A stretch of DNA of 64,000 nt from Acidobacteria bacterium UBA7540 (GCA_002478145.1 DLMI01000141.1:26117-90116), one strand, 5' to 3'. Counted from the stretch's first letter, positions 1 to 8,946 are shown. Notes: generated by a model not told the origin, from the sequence alone. Numbers and translations: made by a program.

Positions 1-354
1 CGTCAACTGCGGATTGGAAAGTGTTATTCCCAGCGCGTTGTAAGTGTTGGGTGGGACGTTTGACACGCTGAACATGGTGGCGAAATCCATTAGGGAGGCA
101 AAATCCACCGTGACTGCCTGTCCACCGGGAAGGACCGAAACCGGGCTCGAAGCGGACTGCGGCGTCAACGTCAGGCCACTAATCGTGACCGCGAAGGAAA
201 TGACGCTGCTGCATTGGGGAGCGTCGCCACCGAAAACCGCTATCGTCCCCGGGGTGGCGACAATGTGCAGGGTTGCACCGCTGCCTCCGCACCCACTCTG
301 GATGAGGATGCCTATCGCTGCTACCGATGCCATAGCCAGAATATATTTCCTCAC
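1..354 (-). CDS. Putative lipoprotein, 3' end cut by window edge
   Basis: The minus-strand frame is open from a GTG at 354 to the window edge, giving 118 residues. A GAAGG ribosome-binding site lies about 9 bases upstream of the GTG. The N-terminus is a signal peptide (basic VRK, then a hydrophobic stretch) ending in a lipobox-like IQSGC with Cys22, followed by a Gly/Ser linker, so the product is probably an outer-envelope lipoprotein. The rest is Ser/Thr/Val-rich and beta-like, with phrases such as VTISGLTLTPQ and ALGITLSNPQL that resemble the carbohydrate-binding-like DUF4382 type of domain. That similarity is from memory and is not proven. The function is unknown and the C-terminus is missing. 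Confidence 0.6.
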   Translation of the reverse strand, partial: MRKYILAMASVAAIGILIQSGCGGSGATLHIVATPGTIAVFGGDAPQCSSVISFAVTISGLTLTPQSASSPVSVLPGGQAVTVDFASLMDFATMFSVSNVPPNTYNALGITLSNPQLT

Positions 355-602
355 GGTAACTTACCTTCGACAAAGCGGGGCAGCCAAGCCCCGTGCCTCC
401 CGGATCGTCGCGGTTCCACCGGCAATCATCCCAACTATGTTACTGAATAATAAGCCTTCTTTCCAGGTGAATCGCCGCTACAACCCCCAACTGACCCGCT
501 ACCACTTGGCATCCAGCTTGATTTCTGTGCATCCCTCTGATATGTTGGTTCATCAGATATTAAGGGTGCCAGACTGAAATCAGGTTGCATAAGGAGTTTT
601 AG

Positions 603-929
603 ATGAGAATAGAGCTCACTCCCAAGGCCGTTACGAAGGTAAAGGAAATCATGGCCCAACAGAATCCCGCCCCTGCCGGTTTGCGCGTTGCGGTAGTGGG
701 CGGCGGATGTTCTGGATTCTCCTACCAGATGAATTTCGAGAACCAGACCAACGGGGTTGATAAGGTTTACGAATTCGACGGCCTGAAGGTGTTTGTTGAC
801 CAGGCATCATTGATGTACATCAACGGCACCAAGATCGACTACATCGAGACCTTGGAGGGCGCCGGTTTTAAGTTCGACAACCCGAATGTGAAAACCACCT
901 GCGGCTGCGGAAGTTCTTTCAGCGCCTAG
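603..929 (+). CDS. A-type iron-sulfur carrier (IscA/ErpA/HesB family)
   Basis: This 108-residue protein has the usual length of an A-type carrier, which accepts Fe-S clusters from a scaffold and passes them to apo-enzymes in the cytosol. The three conserved cysteines are present: Cys36 in GGGCSGF and Cys100/Cys102 in CGCGSSF near the C-terminus. An AAGGAG site lies 6 bases before the ATG. The gene stands alone with no isc or suf genes in the window, so whether it is IscA, ErpA or SufA cannot be decided. Enzymes such as menaquinone or heme pathway proteins could be clients, but nothing here shows that. Confidence 0.92.
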   Translation: MRIELTPKAVTKVKEIMAQQNPAPAGLRVAVVGGGCSGFSYQMNFENQTNGVDKVYEFDGLKVFVDQASLMYINGTKIDYIETLEGAGFKFDNPNVKTTCGCGSSFSA

Positions 930-934
930 ACTCC

Positions 935-1229
935 CCATTTGCGATTGGTGATTTGCGATTTGCGATTGACAAAGTGGCGTAACGGCTTCGTCCGTTGTCA
1001 TTCACGAATCACAAAAGCCAACCATTTGCCATTGCTGATTTCCGATTGCGATTGACAAAGTGGCGTGGCAGCTTGCGTCGTAATCTGCGAATCGCAAATC
1101 GGCAATCTGCCTCCATCACAAATCACAAATCGAACCATTTGCGATTGCTGATTTCCGATATCCGATTAACAAAGTGGTGGTGGCGGCTTTCTCCGTTGTC
1201 AATCACAAATCGCAAATCGCAAATCGAAC
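935..1229. repeat. Three imperfect tandem units with internal inverted symmetry
   Basis: The gap between the Fe-S carrier and nadE is filled by three units that begin at about 935, 1022 and 1135. Each starts with CCATTTG(C/G) plus a GATTTGCGATT-like stretch, passes through ACAAAGTGG, and ends with the complementary AATCGCAAATC type of stretch. Each unit can therefore fold on itself, and the units can pair with one another. No coding frame is convincing here. Confidence 0.75.
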
Positions 1230-1274
1230 CGCCTTGCTGCCTCCAACACCCATGAAGTAAACTAATAGCGAGCC

Positions 1275-2915
1275 ATGAAAATTGCCCTCGCACAAATCAA
1301 TACCACGGTTGGCGACTTTGGCGGCAACATCGACCGTATCGTGAAGTATGCCGGCCGCGCCCAGGAGCGCGGGGCAGACCTGGTGGTCTTTCCGGAGTTG
1401 GCGCTTTGCGGATACCCGCCTCGAGATCTGGTTGAAAGGCCGGGCTTCATACGGAAGTCCGAGACCGAACTGGTACGTTTGGCGGGGTTGCTTCCCCCCG
1501 TCCCGGCGCTTGTGGGCTACGTGCGTCGCTCCCACGCTGTGCAAGGCAAAGCTGTGGCGGACGCAGCAGCTTTAATTAAGGACGGCAAGGTGGTGCTCGA
1601 TTACACGAAGATCCTGCTGCCCTTTTACGATGTATTTGACGAGTCGCGTTATTTCGAACCCGGCCAATCCATCGGGCTCCATGAGTTCAATGGTTTCAAG
1701 CTCGGCATTACCATCTGCGAAGACGTCTGGAACGACAAGCATTTCTGGAAGAAACAACTCTACCGCCGAGATCCTGTTGATGAGTGCGTTCGCGCCGGGG
1801 CCAACTTGCTGCTGAATATTGCCTCTTCGCCGTACAGTACGGAGAAAATCCAATTGCGTCATGACATGCTGAAAGCCATCGCGGATACCCGCCACATTCC
1901 GGTGGTCTACGTCAATCATGTGGGGGGAAACGACCAACTGGTTTTCGACGGCTCCAGCATGGCTTTTAATGCCCGGGGAGAACTCTGCGCGCGCGCCCGC
2001 TCCTTCGAGGAAGACCTGGTGATTTTCGACACCTCGGATGGTCAGCTCGAAATCCACCCCGCTCCAGCTTCCGAAACCGAGGCGGTCTATCAAGCCCTCA
2101 AGCTGGGCGTGCATGACTACGTGGTGAAGTGCGGGTTCCAAAAAGTGATCGTCGGCCTGAGCGGCGGCATCGACTCCTCACTCGTCGCCACTCTGGCGGC
2201 GGACGCGCTGGGCCCCCAGAACGTCACCGGGGTGGGCATGCCCGGTCCCTATTCCTCTCCGGGAAGCATCCGGGATGCCGAAGCGCTGGCCCGCAATCTG
2301 GGCATCGACTTCCGGATTATCCCCATCACCCCCATCTTCGAAAGTTATCTCACCGCGCTCGACCCGGCCTTTGAAGGTAAACCACGCGACGTGACGGAAG
2401 AGAATATCCAGGCGCGAGTGCGCGGCAATATTCTCATGGCCCTGTCCAATAAGTTTGGCTCACTTGTCCTCAGCACCGGCAACAAATCCGAGCTGGCCGC
2501 CGGCTACTGCACTCTCTACGGCGACATGGCCGGGGGCCTGGCCGCCATCGCCGACGTCCCCAAGATCATGGTTTACGACTTGGCGCGTTACGTGAACCGC
2601 GCCGGGGAACGCATCCCGCAAAAGTGTCTTGAAAAGCCCCCTTCGGCCGAGTTGCGTCCCAATCAGACTGACCAGGACTCTCTCCCCCCTTATGAAGTCC
2701 TGGACGCCATCCTGAAGGACTACATCGAGGAGGCCCTGTCCTCCCAGGAGATTGCGGAAAAGCATCATTTCGACATCTGCTTGGTAAGGGACGCGATCCG
2801 CAAGGTCGATGGCGCCGAATACAAGCGGCAGCAGGCCCCTCCCACACTCAAAGTAACCGCCAAGGCTTTTGGGATGGGGCGGCGTTATCCCATCGCACAG
2901 AAGTACACCGAGTGA
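1275..2915 (+). CDS. nadE: Glutamine-dependent NAD(+) synthetase
   Basis: The 546-residue protein fuses an N-terminal nitrilase-type glutaminase to a C-terminal ATP pyrophosphatase. Together they convert deamido-NAD, ATP and glutamine to NAD, the last step of NAD synthesis in the cytosol. The glutaminase triad is visible as Glu41 (FPELALCGYPP), Lys112 (DYTKILLP) and Cys148 (TICEDVW). The synthetase P-loop SGGIDSS begins near residue 296. The length fits the common bacterial two-domain form rather than the longer actinobacterial one. The ATG at 1275 is the natural start although only a weak purine stretch (AGCGAG) precedes it. nadB at 30503 serves the same pathway. Confidence 0.96.
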   Translation: MKIALAQINTTVGDFGGNIDRIVKYAGRAQERGADLVVFPELALCGYPPRDLVERPGFIRKSETELVRLAGLLPPVPALVGYVRRSHAVQGKAVADAAALIKDGKVVLDYTKILLPFYDVFDESRYFEPGQSIGLHEFNGFKLGITICEDVWNDKHFWKKQLYRRDPVDECVRAGANLLLNIASSPYSTEKIQLRHDMLKAIADTRHIPVVYVNHVGGNDQLVFDGSSMAFNARGELCARARSFEEDLVIFDTSDGQLEIHPAPASETEAVYQALKLGVHDYVVKCGFQKVIVGLSGGIDSSLVATLAADALGPQNVTGVGMPGPYSSPGSIRDAEALARNLGIDFRIIPITPIFESYLTALDPAFEGKPRDVTEENIQARVRGNILMALSNKFGSLVLSTGNKSELAAGYCTLYGDMAGGLAAIADVPKIMVYDLARYVNRAGERIPQKCLEKPPSAELRPNQTDQDSLPPYEVLDAILKDYIEEALSSQEIAEKHHFDICLVRDAIRKVDGAEYKRQQAPPTLKVTAKAFGMGRRYPIAQKYTE

Positions 2916-3152
2916 ACTTCGGAATTGAATCATTGATTCACTGGGTCATTGATTCATTGGAGGAATCGTAGCCCAGGTCCCGCCCTGCGAGGCTGCGGCT
3001 CCGCAGTGGGAAGGGGCAGTCTTCGCTTACTCGAACCCAGGAGGGGATTCCCGCGAGTTGCACGCAAGGCCTCGATTTCGCATCATCACATTGTGCGGCT
3101 CAATGATAAAATCAGAACTTTGCAGTGAAAACCTTTTGAGGTTTGGAACAGG

Positions 3153-4553
3153 TTGCTGAGAACCTTCCATCAAGCCCCCAGGGCGCGCGCGGTCATCCTC
3201 GCGGTCGTTCTTTTCCTTCTTACGGGGATTTGCCGTGAGGCGGAAGCCGTCACCCTCCCTCGAACGACGATCCGAGCGCTGACCCTTCCCAACGGTCTCC
3301 AGGCCTGCCTTGTGGAGGACCACCAGGCGCCCGTGGTCAACGTTCAAGTCTGGTACCACGTGGGCTCCAAGAACGAGGCCCCGGGAAGGACCGGTTTTGC
3401 CCACCTGTTCGAACACCTGATGTTTGAGGGGACCACGAACATCGACCCCGACCAATTCTCCGACTATGTCATTCGGTCTGGTGGCGTCGATAATGCTTAC
3501 ACGACCGAGGACTCCACCGTCTTCTGGGAAACGACACCCAGTTCCCAACTTCCCGTGGTCCTGTGGCTGGAGGCTGACCGGATGCGCCACCTGGACATCA
3601 CGGAAACTGTTTTCAACAACGAAAGGGAAGTGGTGGAAGAGGAAAGGCGCTTAAAGTTTGATAATCCGCCTTACGGGACGGTAGTGGAGACTTTGTATCA
3701 ACATGCCTACAGCGTGCATCCGTACCAGCACATGACGATTGGCAGCCTGCATGACCTGGACAATGCCAGGCTGGAGGACATTCGCGACTTCTACGACACC
3801 TACTACGTGCCCGACAACGCCACTGTGGTCATCGTCGGCGACATGGACCCGCAGGAGACGGAATCCATGATCCGGAAATACTTCGGCCCTCTTGAACGCG
3901 GAGCGCGCCTTCCTACAAACCACATCCAGCAGGAGCCGCCCCAAACTGCGGAGCGGGTTGTGAAACTCTCTCTGGACGTGGCGCTTCCGGCCTTCGTGGA
4001 AGGCTACCATATGCCGGCGGATGGTACCCCGGACGCTTACCCGCTCCGGCTGGCAGCCAACATCCTCTCGGAAGGTGAAAGTTCGCGCATCTATCGGCGG
4101 CTGGTTTATGACAAACAGATTGCCCTGGAGGCGCAGAGCACCGGCAACTTCACGGAAGACCCCAATCTCTTCTTTGTATTTGCCGTCATGAACCAGGGCC
4201 ACGCGCCAGCCGAGGGGGAGGCTGAAGTCGAGGCGGAGCTGAGCCGGCTGAAAACTCAAACGGTCAGCAATGACGAACTACAGAAAGCCAAGAACCAAAC
4301 CCTTCGCGATTTCATCTTGAGCCGGCAGACGGTCCAAACGCGAGGGGAGGAACTGGGCTATGCGGCAGTCATTTTAAAGGATGCAAACCTGGTCAATACG
4401 GAGCCCGCCCGATTCCTGGCTGTCACGCCGGCGGATATCCAGCGCGTGGCGCAGAAGTATTTCGTGGCGCAGAATTTGACGCTGGTGGAAGTGTACACAA
4501 AGAGTGCGGCGGGCGATAAGCAAGTAAGCGAGCAAGGAGCGGGTGGCCAATGA
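3153..4553 (+). CDS. Zinc-dependent M16 peptidase, catalytic subunit
   Basis: A 466-residue exported insulinase-family peptidase. A signal peptide spans about residues 1-32 (basic LRTFHQAPRARA then a hydrophobic run). The inverted zinc motif HLFEH lies at residues 84-88, and a Glu-rich helix (EREVVEEERR) about 75 residues later supplies the third ligand. The start is a TTG with GAGG about 11 bases upstream; no ATG fits before the signal sequence. The next gene overlaps by four bases (ATGA) and encodes the inactive partner, so the two probably form a heterodimeric periplasmic protease, as known for other M16B pairs. The substrate is unknown. Confidence 0.9.
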   Translation: MLRTFHQAPRARAVILAVVLFLLTGICREAEAVTLPRTTIRALTLPNGLQACLVEDHQAPVVNVQVWYHVGSKNEAPGRTGFAHLFEHLMFEGTTNIDPDQFSDYVIRSGGVDNAYTTEDSTVFWETTPSSQLPVVLWLEADRMRHLDITETVFNNEREVVEEERRLKFDNPPYGTVVETLYQHAYSVHPYQHMTIGSLHDLDNARLEDIRDFYDTYYVPDNATVVIVGDMDPQETESMIRKYFGPLERGARLPTNHIQQEPPQTAERVVKLSLDVALPAFVEGYHMPADGTPDAYPLRLAANILSEGESSRIYRRLVYDKQIALEAQSTGNFTEDPNLFFVFAVMNQGHAPAEGEAEVEAELSRLKTQTVSNDELQKAKNQTLRDFILSRQTVQTRGEELGYAAVILKDANLVNTEPARFLAVTPADIQRVAQKYFVAQNLTLVEVYTKSAAGDKQVSEQGAGGQ

Positions 4554-6193
4554 GCTCACAAAGGGACCAAGGAAGGGCCATTCCCGAGCAGATGTCATTC
4601 CGAGCGCAGCGAGGAATCTGGCCCTGCGCTGAAGTTGATCGGTGCTCAAAGCGGACCCGGGGGGGAGGTGGGGCAAAGAATCAGAGCGAGATTCCTCGCT
4701 GCGCTCGGAATGACATTAAAGCGGCAGCAAGCTGCCGCACTCCAAAGAGCTGCGTGTTCTGTCTGGCGGCTCTGCTTTTTGCTGCCCTCGCATTGGCTCG
4801 TGACTTCCCGCCGGAGGCGTTGCCTCCCAAGCCCCTGGTGCTTCCCGCGCCTGCGCTACGCGTTCTTCCCAATGGTTTGAAAGTGGTCGCCATCGAGCGG
4901 CACTTGCTTCCACTCTTGACGTTGAGGCTGGTGGTAAAGTCGGGAGCAGAATCGGATCCGGTGACCTTGCCTGGAACAGCGCAACTGGTGAGCGCCTTGC
5001 TGGCGGAGGGAACTTCAACACGCAGCGCGAGCCAGATCTCCGAGGCTATTGACTCGAGCGGAGGATTAGTTGATGCGGGGGCCGATTGGGATGAATCCTA
5101 TGTAAGCCTGAGCGTCCTCAATGACCATGAGGAGCTGGCTTTCGATCTTCTCTCGGACATGGTGATACATCCCACCTTCATGCCCGCGGAAGTCGAGCGG
5201 AAGCGCAAGCAGACCCTTTCGGCCCTCGAGGTTGTTCGCGACGATCCTGACTACGTTGCCGATGCGGTCTTGAGGCGCCTCGCCTTTCTCGGGACCTCCT
5301 ACGGCCACCCCGAGGACGGAACCATTCCCTCGGTGCGTCGAATGACTCCGGAAGACCTCCGCGCCTTCTATAACAACTATTATCAACCCTCGAATGCAGT
5401 TCTCGCCATTGTGGGAGATATCGAGACAGGCGAAGCTTTTGAACGCGCGGAAAAGCGCTTTGGCGCATGGACGAACCGGGCGACGCCCCTCATTCCTGCT
5501 GCGTCTCCGGCAGTGGGATCACATAGGATTGTCGCCATCGACAAGCCGGATGCGGTTCAGACGGAAATCCGTATTGGCAACCTTGGGGTGCCAAGGCAGA
5601 GCCCCGATTATTTGGCGCTGAGCGTCGCCGATCAAATTCTGGGCGGACCCTCCGAAAACCGGCTTTTCAAGGCCCTCCGCAGCCATGAGGGTCTGACGTA
5701 TGGGGCTTCCAGTGAGCTTCTCTCCTATCAGAGTGCTGGGGTGTGGCTTGCCAAGACCTTTACCCGCACACCCGAGACCATGAAGAGCGTCCATCTGGCT
5801 CTCGAACAAATTAAGCGGATGCACGATCACCCCATCACCCCCCAGGAACTTGAAACAGCTCAGGGGTACTTGATTGGCCATCTCGCGTTGGATTTTGAAA
5901 CCTCGGAAGATGTCGCCAGCCAGACATTGGAACTGCTGGTGTATAATCTGCCGCTCGACTATTGGAACCGGTTCCCTGAGAAGATCCGGGCCCTCACCGC
6001 TGAGGAGGTTTGGAACGCCGCTCGCCAGCGGCTTGCTCCCGACAACAATATTATTGTGTTGGTAGGGAATCTCTCCGGCTTCGAGAAGGACTTGAAGAAA
6101 CTCGGCCCCGTGCAGTTTATCCCCCTGGCCGAAGTGGACTTCGGTTCTGAGGAGCTTGTCCCCAGCGGCGGGAGAGCACAAGAGCGAAAATAG
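4550..6193 (+). CDS. M16 peptidase-like protein, inactive partner subunit
   Basis: This belongs to the M16 fold but lacks the zinc motif: the expected HxxEH position reads QLVSALLAEG. It keeps the RLFKALR...LTYG region that non-catalytic M16 partners use for substrate binding. It overlaps the active subunit by ATGA with AAGGAG 10 bases upstream of the ATG, so translation is probably coupled. The first 60 or so codons are unusual: residues of the type MSFRAQRGI and SEIPRCARND come from a hairpin repeat lying inside the frame. A plausible signal peptide (VFCLAALLFAALALA) follows the repeat and starts near a GTG at about 4751. Initiation may really be there, or the leader may have been lengthened by the repeat. 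Confidence 0.85.
   Translation: MSSQRDQGRAIPEQMSFRAQRGIWPCAEVDRCSKRTRGGGGAKNQSEIPRCARNDIKAAASCRTPKSCVFCLAALLFAALALARDFPPEALPPKPLVLPAPALRVLPNGLKVVAIERHLLPLLTLRLVVKSGAESDPVTLPGTAQLVSALLAEGTSTRSASQISEAIDSSGGLVDAGADWDESYVSLSVLNDHEELAFDLLSDMVIHPTFMPAEVERKRKQTLSALEVVRDDPDYVADAVLRRLAFLGTSYGHPEDGTIPSVRRMTPEDLRAFYNNYYQPSNAVLAIVGDIETGEAFERAEKRFGAWTNRATPLIPAASPAVGSHRIVAIDKPDAVQTEIRIGNLGVPRQSPDYLALSVADQILGGPSENRLFKALRSHEGLTYGASSELLSYQSAGVWLAKTFTRTPETMKSVHLALEQIKRMHDHPITPQELETAQGYLIGHLALDFETSEDVASQTLELLVYNLPLDYWNRFPEKIRALTAEEVWNAARQRLAPDNNIIVLVGNLSGFEKDLKKLGPVQFIPLAEVDFGSEELVPSGGRAQERK
4593..4715. repeat. Hairpin repeat inside the M16 reading frame
   Basis: Left arm TCATTCCGAGCGCAGCGAGG and the inverted right arm ending CGCTCGGAATGACA are members of the family seen at 8947, 10374, 11807, 12832, 14550, 14941 and 24524. 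Here the element lies in frame within the 5' part of an open reading frame, without a stop codon. Confidence 0.85.
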
Positions 6194-6203
6194 GCAGGAA
6201 GTG

Positions 6204-7181
6204 ATGAAAAGAGCAGCCCTTCTCCTTATCGTTTTGATCGCCATGTCTGCTGCGGCTGAGGCCGCCATCCTGCTTCAGGTTCATCCTGACCCCACGCGGC
6301 TGGCGGCCATACTGTTGAGTCTTTCCCTCACCCTGTGCGCGTTCGTGGGATTGAGCCAGGCGAGCCTCGTCCGCTACCTGCGCCAGCGGGCGGCGGAATC
6401 GGTTTGGGCAGCCACCGGCTTGCCTTTGTTCTTGCTGATCCCGTACCTCGTTTACGCCTTTGGAACGGGCTCGTTCTCGTTCCTGGGGGCCGGCAAATTA
6501 CTGGCCTACATCGTAGTGCCCACCTTGTTGCTGCTGCCCGACCGCCTGCATCGCCCCCCACACCTCGGGTGGCGGGATGTCGTGGCCATGGTGGCGCTGG
6601 GGCTTCCGGTCGCCGCAAACTGGTTAAGGGGAATTTGGACCTGGCCGTTCGACCTTTACATCTTCCGCCCACTCTTTTGTGTGTGCGTAGGGATGTACGC
6701 CTTCGCGGTCGTCCGCAACCTTGAAGGCGTGGGGTACCGGCTGTTATGGAGGAAGCAGGACGTGGTGGACGGTTTCGCCAATTTCCTCGCTTTTTCTCTC
6801 TTCGGAATTCCGCTGGGGATGGCGCTGCGTTTTATTCACCCCCACTTTTCCAGCGCCTCCTTCGGGCAGTTGCCTCTCCAGTTCTTTGGTATGTACCTCA
6901 CGATTGCCATCCCGGAGGAGCTGCTTTTCCGGGGAATCCTCCAGAACCTCTTGTGCCGGAGCATCCGGCGAGGGCCCACGGGCGTATACGGCCTGGTGAT
7001 TGCCGCGGTCGTATTCGGGGCGTCACATCTCCAGCACGCTCCGGTTCCCAACTGGAGATACGCGATTATGGCTACGCTGGCAGGGGTGTTCTACGGATAC
7101 ACGTTTCGGAACCGCCAAAGAATTTCCGCCTCCGCCTTGACCCACGCACTCGTCGATACGACCTGGCATTTCTGGTTTTGA
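6204..7181 (+). CDS. CPBP-family intramembrane metalloprotease
   Basis: A 325-residue multi-pass membrane protein of the CAAX protease and bacteriocin-processing (CPBP/ABI) family. All three family motifs are visible: EELLFRG (Glu238, Glu239, Arg243), FGASH with His275, and HALVD with His314. These residues form the metal site within the membrane. About eight hydrophobic segments precede and surround them. The frame opens at 6156, but the ATG at 6204 has AGGA five bases upstream and begins directly with a hydrophobic helix, so I place the start there, 10 bases after the M16 stop. It is likely cotranscribed with the M16 pair, making a small envelope proteolysis cluster. The substrate is unknown. 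Confidence 0.85.
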   Translation: MKRAALLLIVLIAMSAAAEAAILLQVHPDPTRLAAILLSLSLTLCAFVGLSQASLVRYLRQRAAESVWAATGLPLFLLIPYLVYAFGTGSFSFLGAGKLLAYIVVPTLLLLPDRLHRPPHLGWRDVVAMVALGLPVAANWLRGIWTWPFDLYIFRPLFCVCVGMYAFAVVRNLEGVGYRLLWRKQDVVDGFANFLAFSLFGIPLGMALRFIHPHFSSASFGQLPLQFFGMYLTIAIPEELLFRGILQNLLCRSIRRGPTGVYGLVIAAVVFGASHLQHAPVPNWRYAIMATLAGVFYGYTFRNRQRISASALTHALVDTTWHFWF

Positions 7182-7184
7182 AGA

Positions 7185-7386
7185 GCAGTCAAGAGTCGAC
7201 AGTCGAGAGTCGAGAGTACGTAACCTGTCGACCGTGAACTCTTCCGCACGCCACAGACTACGGTCGAGGGAGCAGTAATTGACAGAGCTCCGAGCGTAAT
7301 GGGAGTTGCCCTATGCTAGGTTTCCCAAAGACCAAATTGTTGTTAACTGTCGACTCTCGACTGTCGACTCTTGACTGTTCTTCTAG
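7185..7386. repeat. Long inverted repeat after the CPBP gene
   Basis: The arm at 7185-7217 (GCAGTCAAGAGTCGACAGTC onward) is the near-exact reverse complement of 7345-7386. The roughly 130 bases between them have no convincing frame. It could act as a bidirectional hairpin or be a small non-autonomous element. Confidence 0.75.
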
Positions 7387-7456
7387 ACGGAAAAGCCGGG
7401 GCCGCAGTAAAATGGCTAGGCAGCCCATTCAATGAGATTGGATAAGGAGCAAATAG

Positions 7457-7852
7457 ATGAAGATGAGGCAGATGGTTTCAATCGTTCTGTGTCTGGCGGT
7501 CGTTGCACTAGGAGCTACCTTACACGCCGGTGAGAAAAAACCTAAACCCGGCCCGCTTACCGGGACATGGGAGTGCACGGCGCACGGGGGCGCTCAAGGC
7601 GACATGCCATTCACTCTGTACCTCGAACAGACCAAGGATACGCTGACGGGATCAGTTTCGTCGCCTATGGGCGGGACTCAGATAAGCGCGGGAACTATTA
7701 AGAAAACTGATCTTGAAATCCACATCGACACGCCACAAGGCAACTACCAGCTAACGGGACACCTTAAGAAGGGGGAGCTTTCCGGCAAGTGGTCCAGTGA
7801 TACGGAGAGCGGCGCCTGGGAGGGCAAGAAACAGGCCTCAGGTGGCAAGTAG
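7457..7852 (+). CDS. Secreted small protein of unknown function
   Basis: 131 residues with a clear signal peptide (MKMRQMV, a hydrophobic core, cleavage near AGATLHA-G at about residue 25) and a strong AAGGAG seven bases before the ATG. The mature part alternates short beta-like stretches rich in Gly and Thr (GTWECTAHGG, TLYLEQTKDTLTGSVSSP, GELSGKWSSDTESGAW). This pattern is typical of a small lipocalin-like or beta-barrel domain common in soil bacteria. No catalytic residues stand out. It is probably periplasmic. The flanks are repeats, so it is likely a single-gene transcript. Confidence 0.7.
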   Translation: MKMRQMVSIVLCLAVVALGATLHAGEKKPKPGPLTGTWECTAHGGAQGDMPFTLYLEQTKDTLTGSVSSPMGGTQISAGTIKKTDLEIHIDTPQGNYQLTGHLKKGELSGKWSSDTESGAWEGKKQASGGK

Positions 7853-8061
7853 CGCCTCCATACCCCTGATGATCACCTCAATCCGCCCCTAACGCAGAGT
7901 CGTTCTGGAGGTCTGGGGGTTTAACCGGGCTTGGACGAACCGCGGACCTGCATTCAGGTCTGCATGGTTCGAGTCCCGCGGGCGCCCGCTGCGGCGGCTA
8001 GCCCCGTTTCATCAACGGCCCAGCGACCACGCACACGATGTTGCGCTCGTGGACTTTCCGT

Positions 8062-8085
8062 AACCTGAGGACTTAATCTCAGGTT
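8062..8085 (+). promoter_or_regulatory. Perfect hairpin in the proB leader
   Basis: AACCTGAG and CTCAGGTT are exact inverted copies separated by an 8-base loop, 50 bases before the proB ATG. No T-run follows, so it is not a classical terminator. A regulatory role is a guess. Confidence 0.4.
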
Positions 8086-8134
8086 GCAGCGAAATCGCTG
8101 GGGGCAAGTACGACGCCGGGTGCGGAGTGTTTTC

Positions 8135-8905
8135 ATGCGTGTAGTTGTCAAAGTCGGGACCAGATTGATAGCCCCGGATGGCCAGATCAACTTCCGTTGG
8201 ATGCGGTCGCTGATCGATCAACTCGATCTGACGCACCACGAGTATGTGATCGTCAGTTCGGGAGCCATCGCTTGCGGAATGTTCTCCCTCGGTATCAAGC
8301 GGCGGCCGAAGAAACTGGGATTGATGCAGGCCACCGCGGCTGTGGGCCAGAGCCGGCTGATGCACACCTACGAAAGGCTGCTCTTTGGGAAGAAGGTCGT
8401 TGCCCAACTGCTGCTTTCGAGTGACGACTTTTCCTCCCCGGTTCGGTACCGTAACCTCTGCAATACGCTCCGCCAGTTGCTGCACATGAAGGTGCTGCCC
8501 ATCGTCAATGAAAACGACAGCGTTTCGGTCCGGGAGCTCGAAGGGGCGTTCGGTGACAACGACGAGTTGAGCGCTCTTGTGGCTTCCGCCCTGGGGGCGG
8601 ACTGGCTGGTTCTGCTCACCGATGTGGACGGCTTCTTCCGGCCCGAGGGCCCCCGAGGAAAGCCCCGGTTGGTGCGGCTGATTCGTCGCGTCACGCCTGC
8701 GATGGAAGCTGCCTGCAACGGGAAAAGCCAGCTTGGGCGCGGCGGGATGCGCTCCAAGTTGCGAGCGGCACTCAGGGCCACGGCGGCTGGAATCCAAGTG
8801 GTGATCGCCAACGGAAACCATCCCCAGGTTATTCCACTTGCCTTGCAGCGCCGCGTCGGGACCTATTTTTCGCCACTGCGGATCAAGAGTGAGAACCCTT
8901 CATGA
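8135..8905 (+). CDS. proB: Glutamate 5-kinase, short form without PUA domain
   Basis: Phosphorylates glutamate to gamma-glutamyl phosphate, the first step of proline synthesis. The amino-acid kinase fold is clear: VVVKVGT at the N-terminus, VSSGAIACG, VNENDSVS and GDNDELSALVA for substrate and ATP binding, LLTDVDG, and GRGGMRSKL near the end. The product has 256 residues and stops where the C-terminal PUA domain of the 360-370 residue enzymes would begin, so it is the short form. The frame could begin at a TTG at 8084, but the ATG at 8135 has GGAG seven bases upstream and starts right at the conserved strand. proA follows after a hairpin repeat. Confidence 0.93.
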   Translation: MRVVVKVGTRLIAPDGQINFRWMRSLIDQLDLTHHEYVIVSSGAIACGMFSLGIKRRPKKLGLMQATAAVGQSRLMHTYERLLFGKKVVAQLLLSSDDFSSPVRYRNLCNTLRQLLHMKVLPIVNENDSVSVRELEGAFGDNDELSALVASALGADWLVLLTDVDGFFRPEGPRGKPRLVRLIRRVTPAMEAACNGKSQLGRGGMRSKLRAALRATAAGIQVVIANGNHPQVIPLALQRRVGTYFSPLRIKSENPS

Positions 8906-8946
8906 GTGTTATGCGGTGGGCAAACCTCACACCCTTGAAAACGGCC

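Noticed and set aside
7930..8000. tRNA-like stretch with GGTTCGAGTCCC and a GACCTG/CAGGTC hairpin
   Set aside because: The T-arm stem does not pair beyond two positions, no matching 5' acceptor strand is found, and no CCA follows. It is at best a decayed tRNA or chance.
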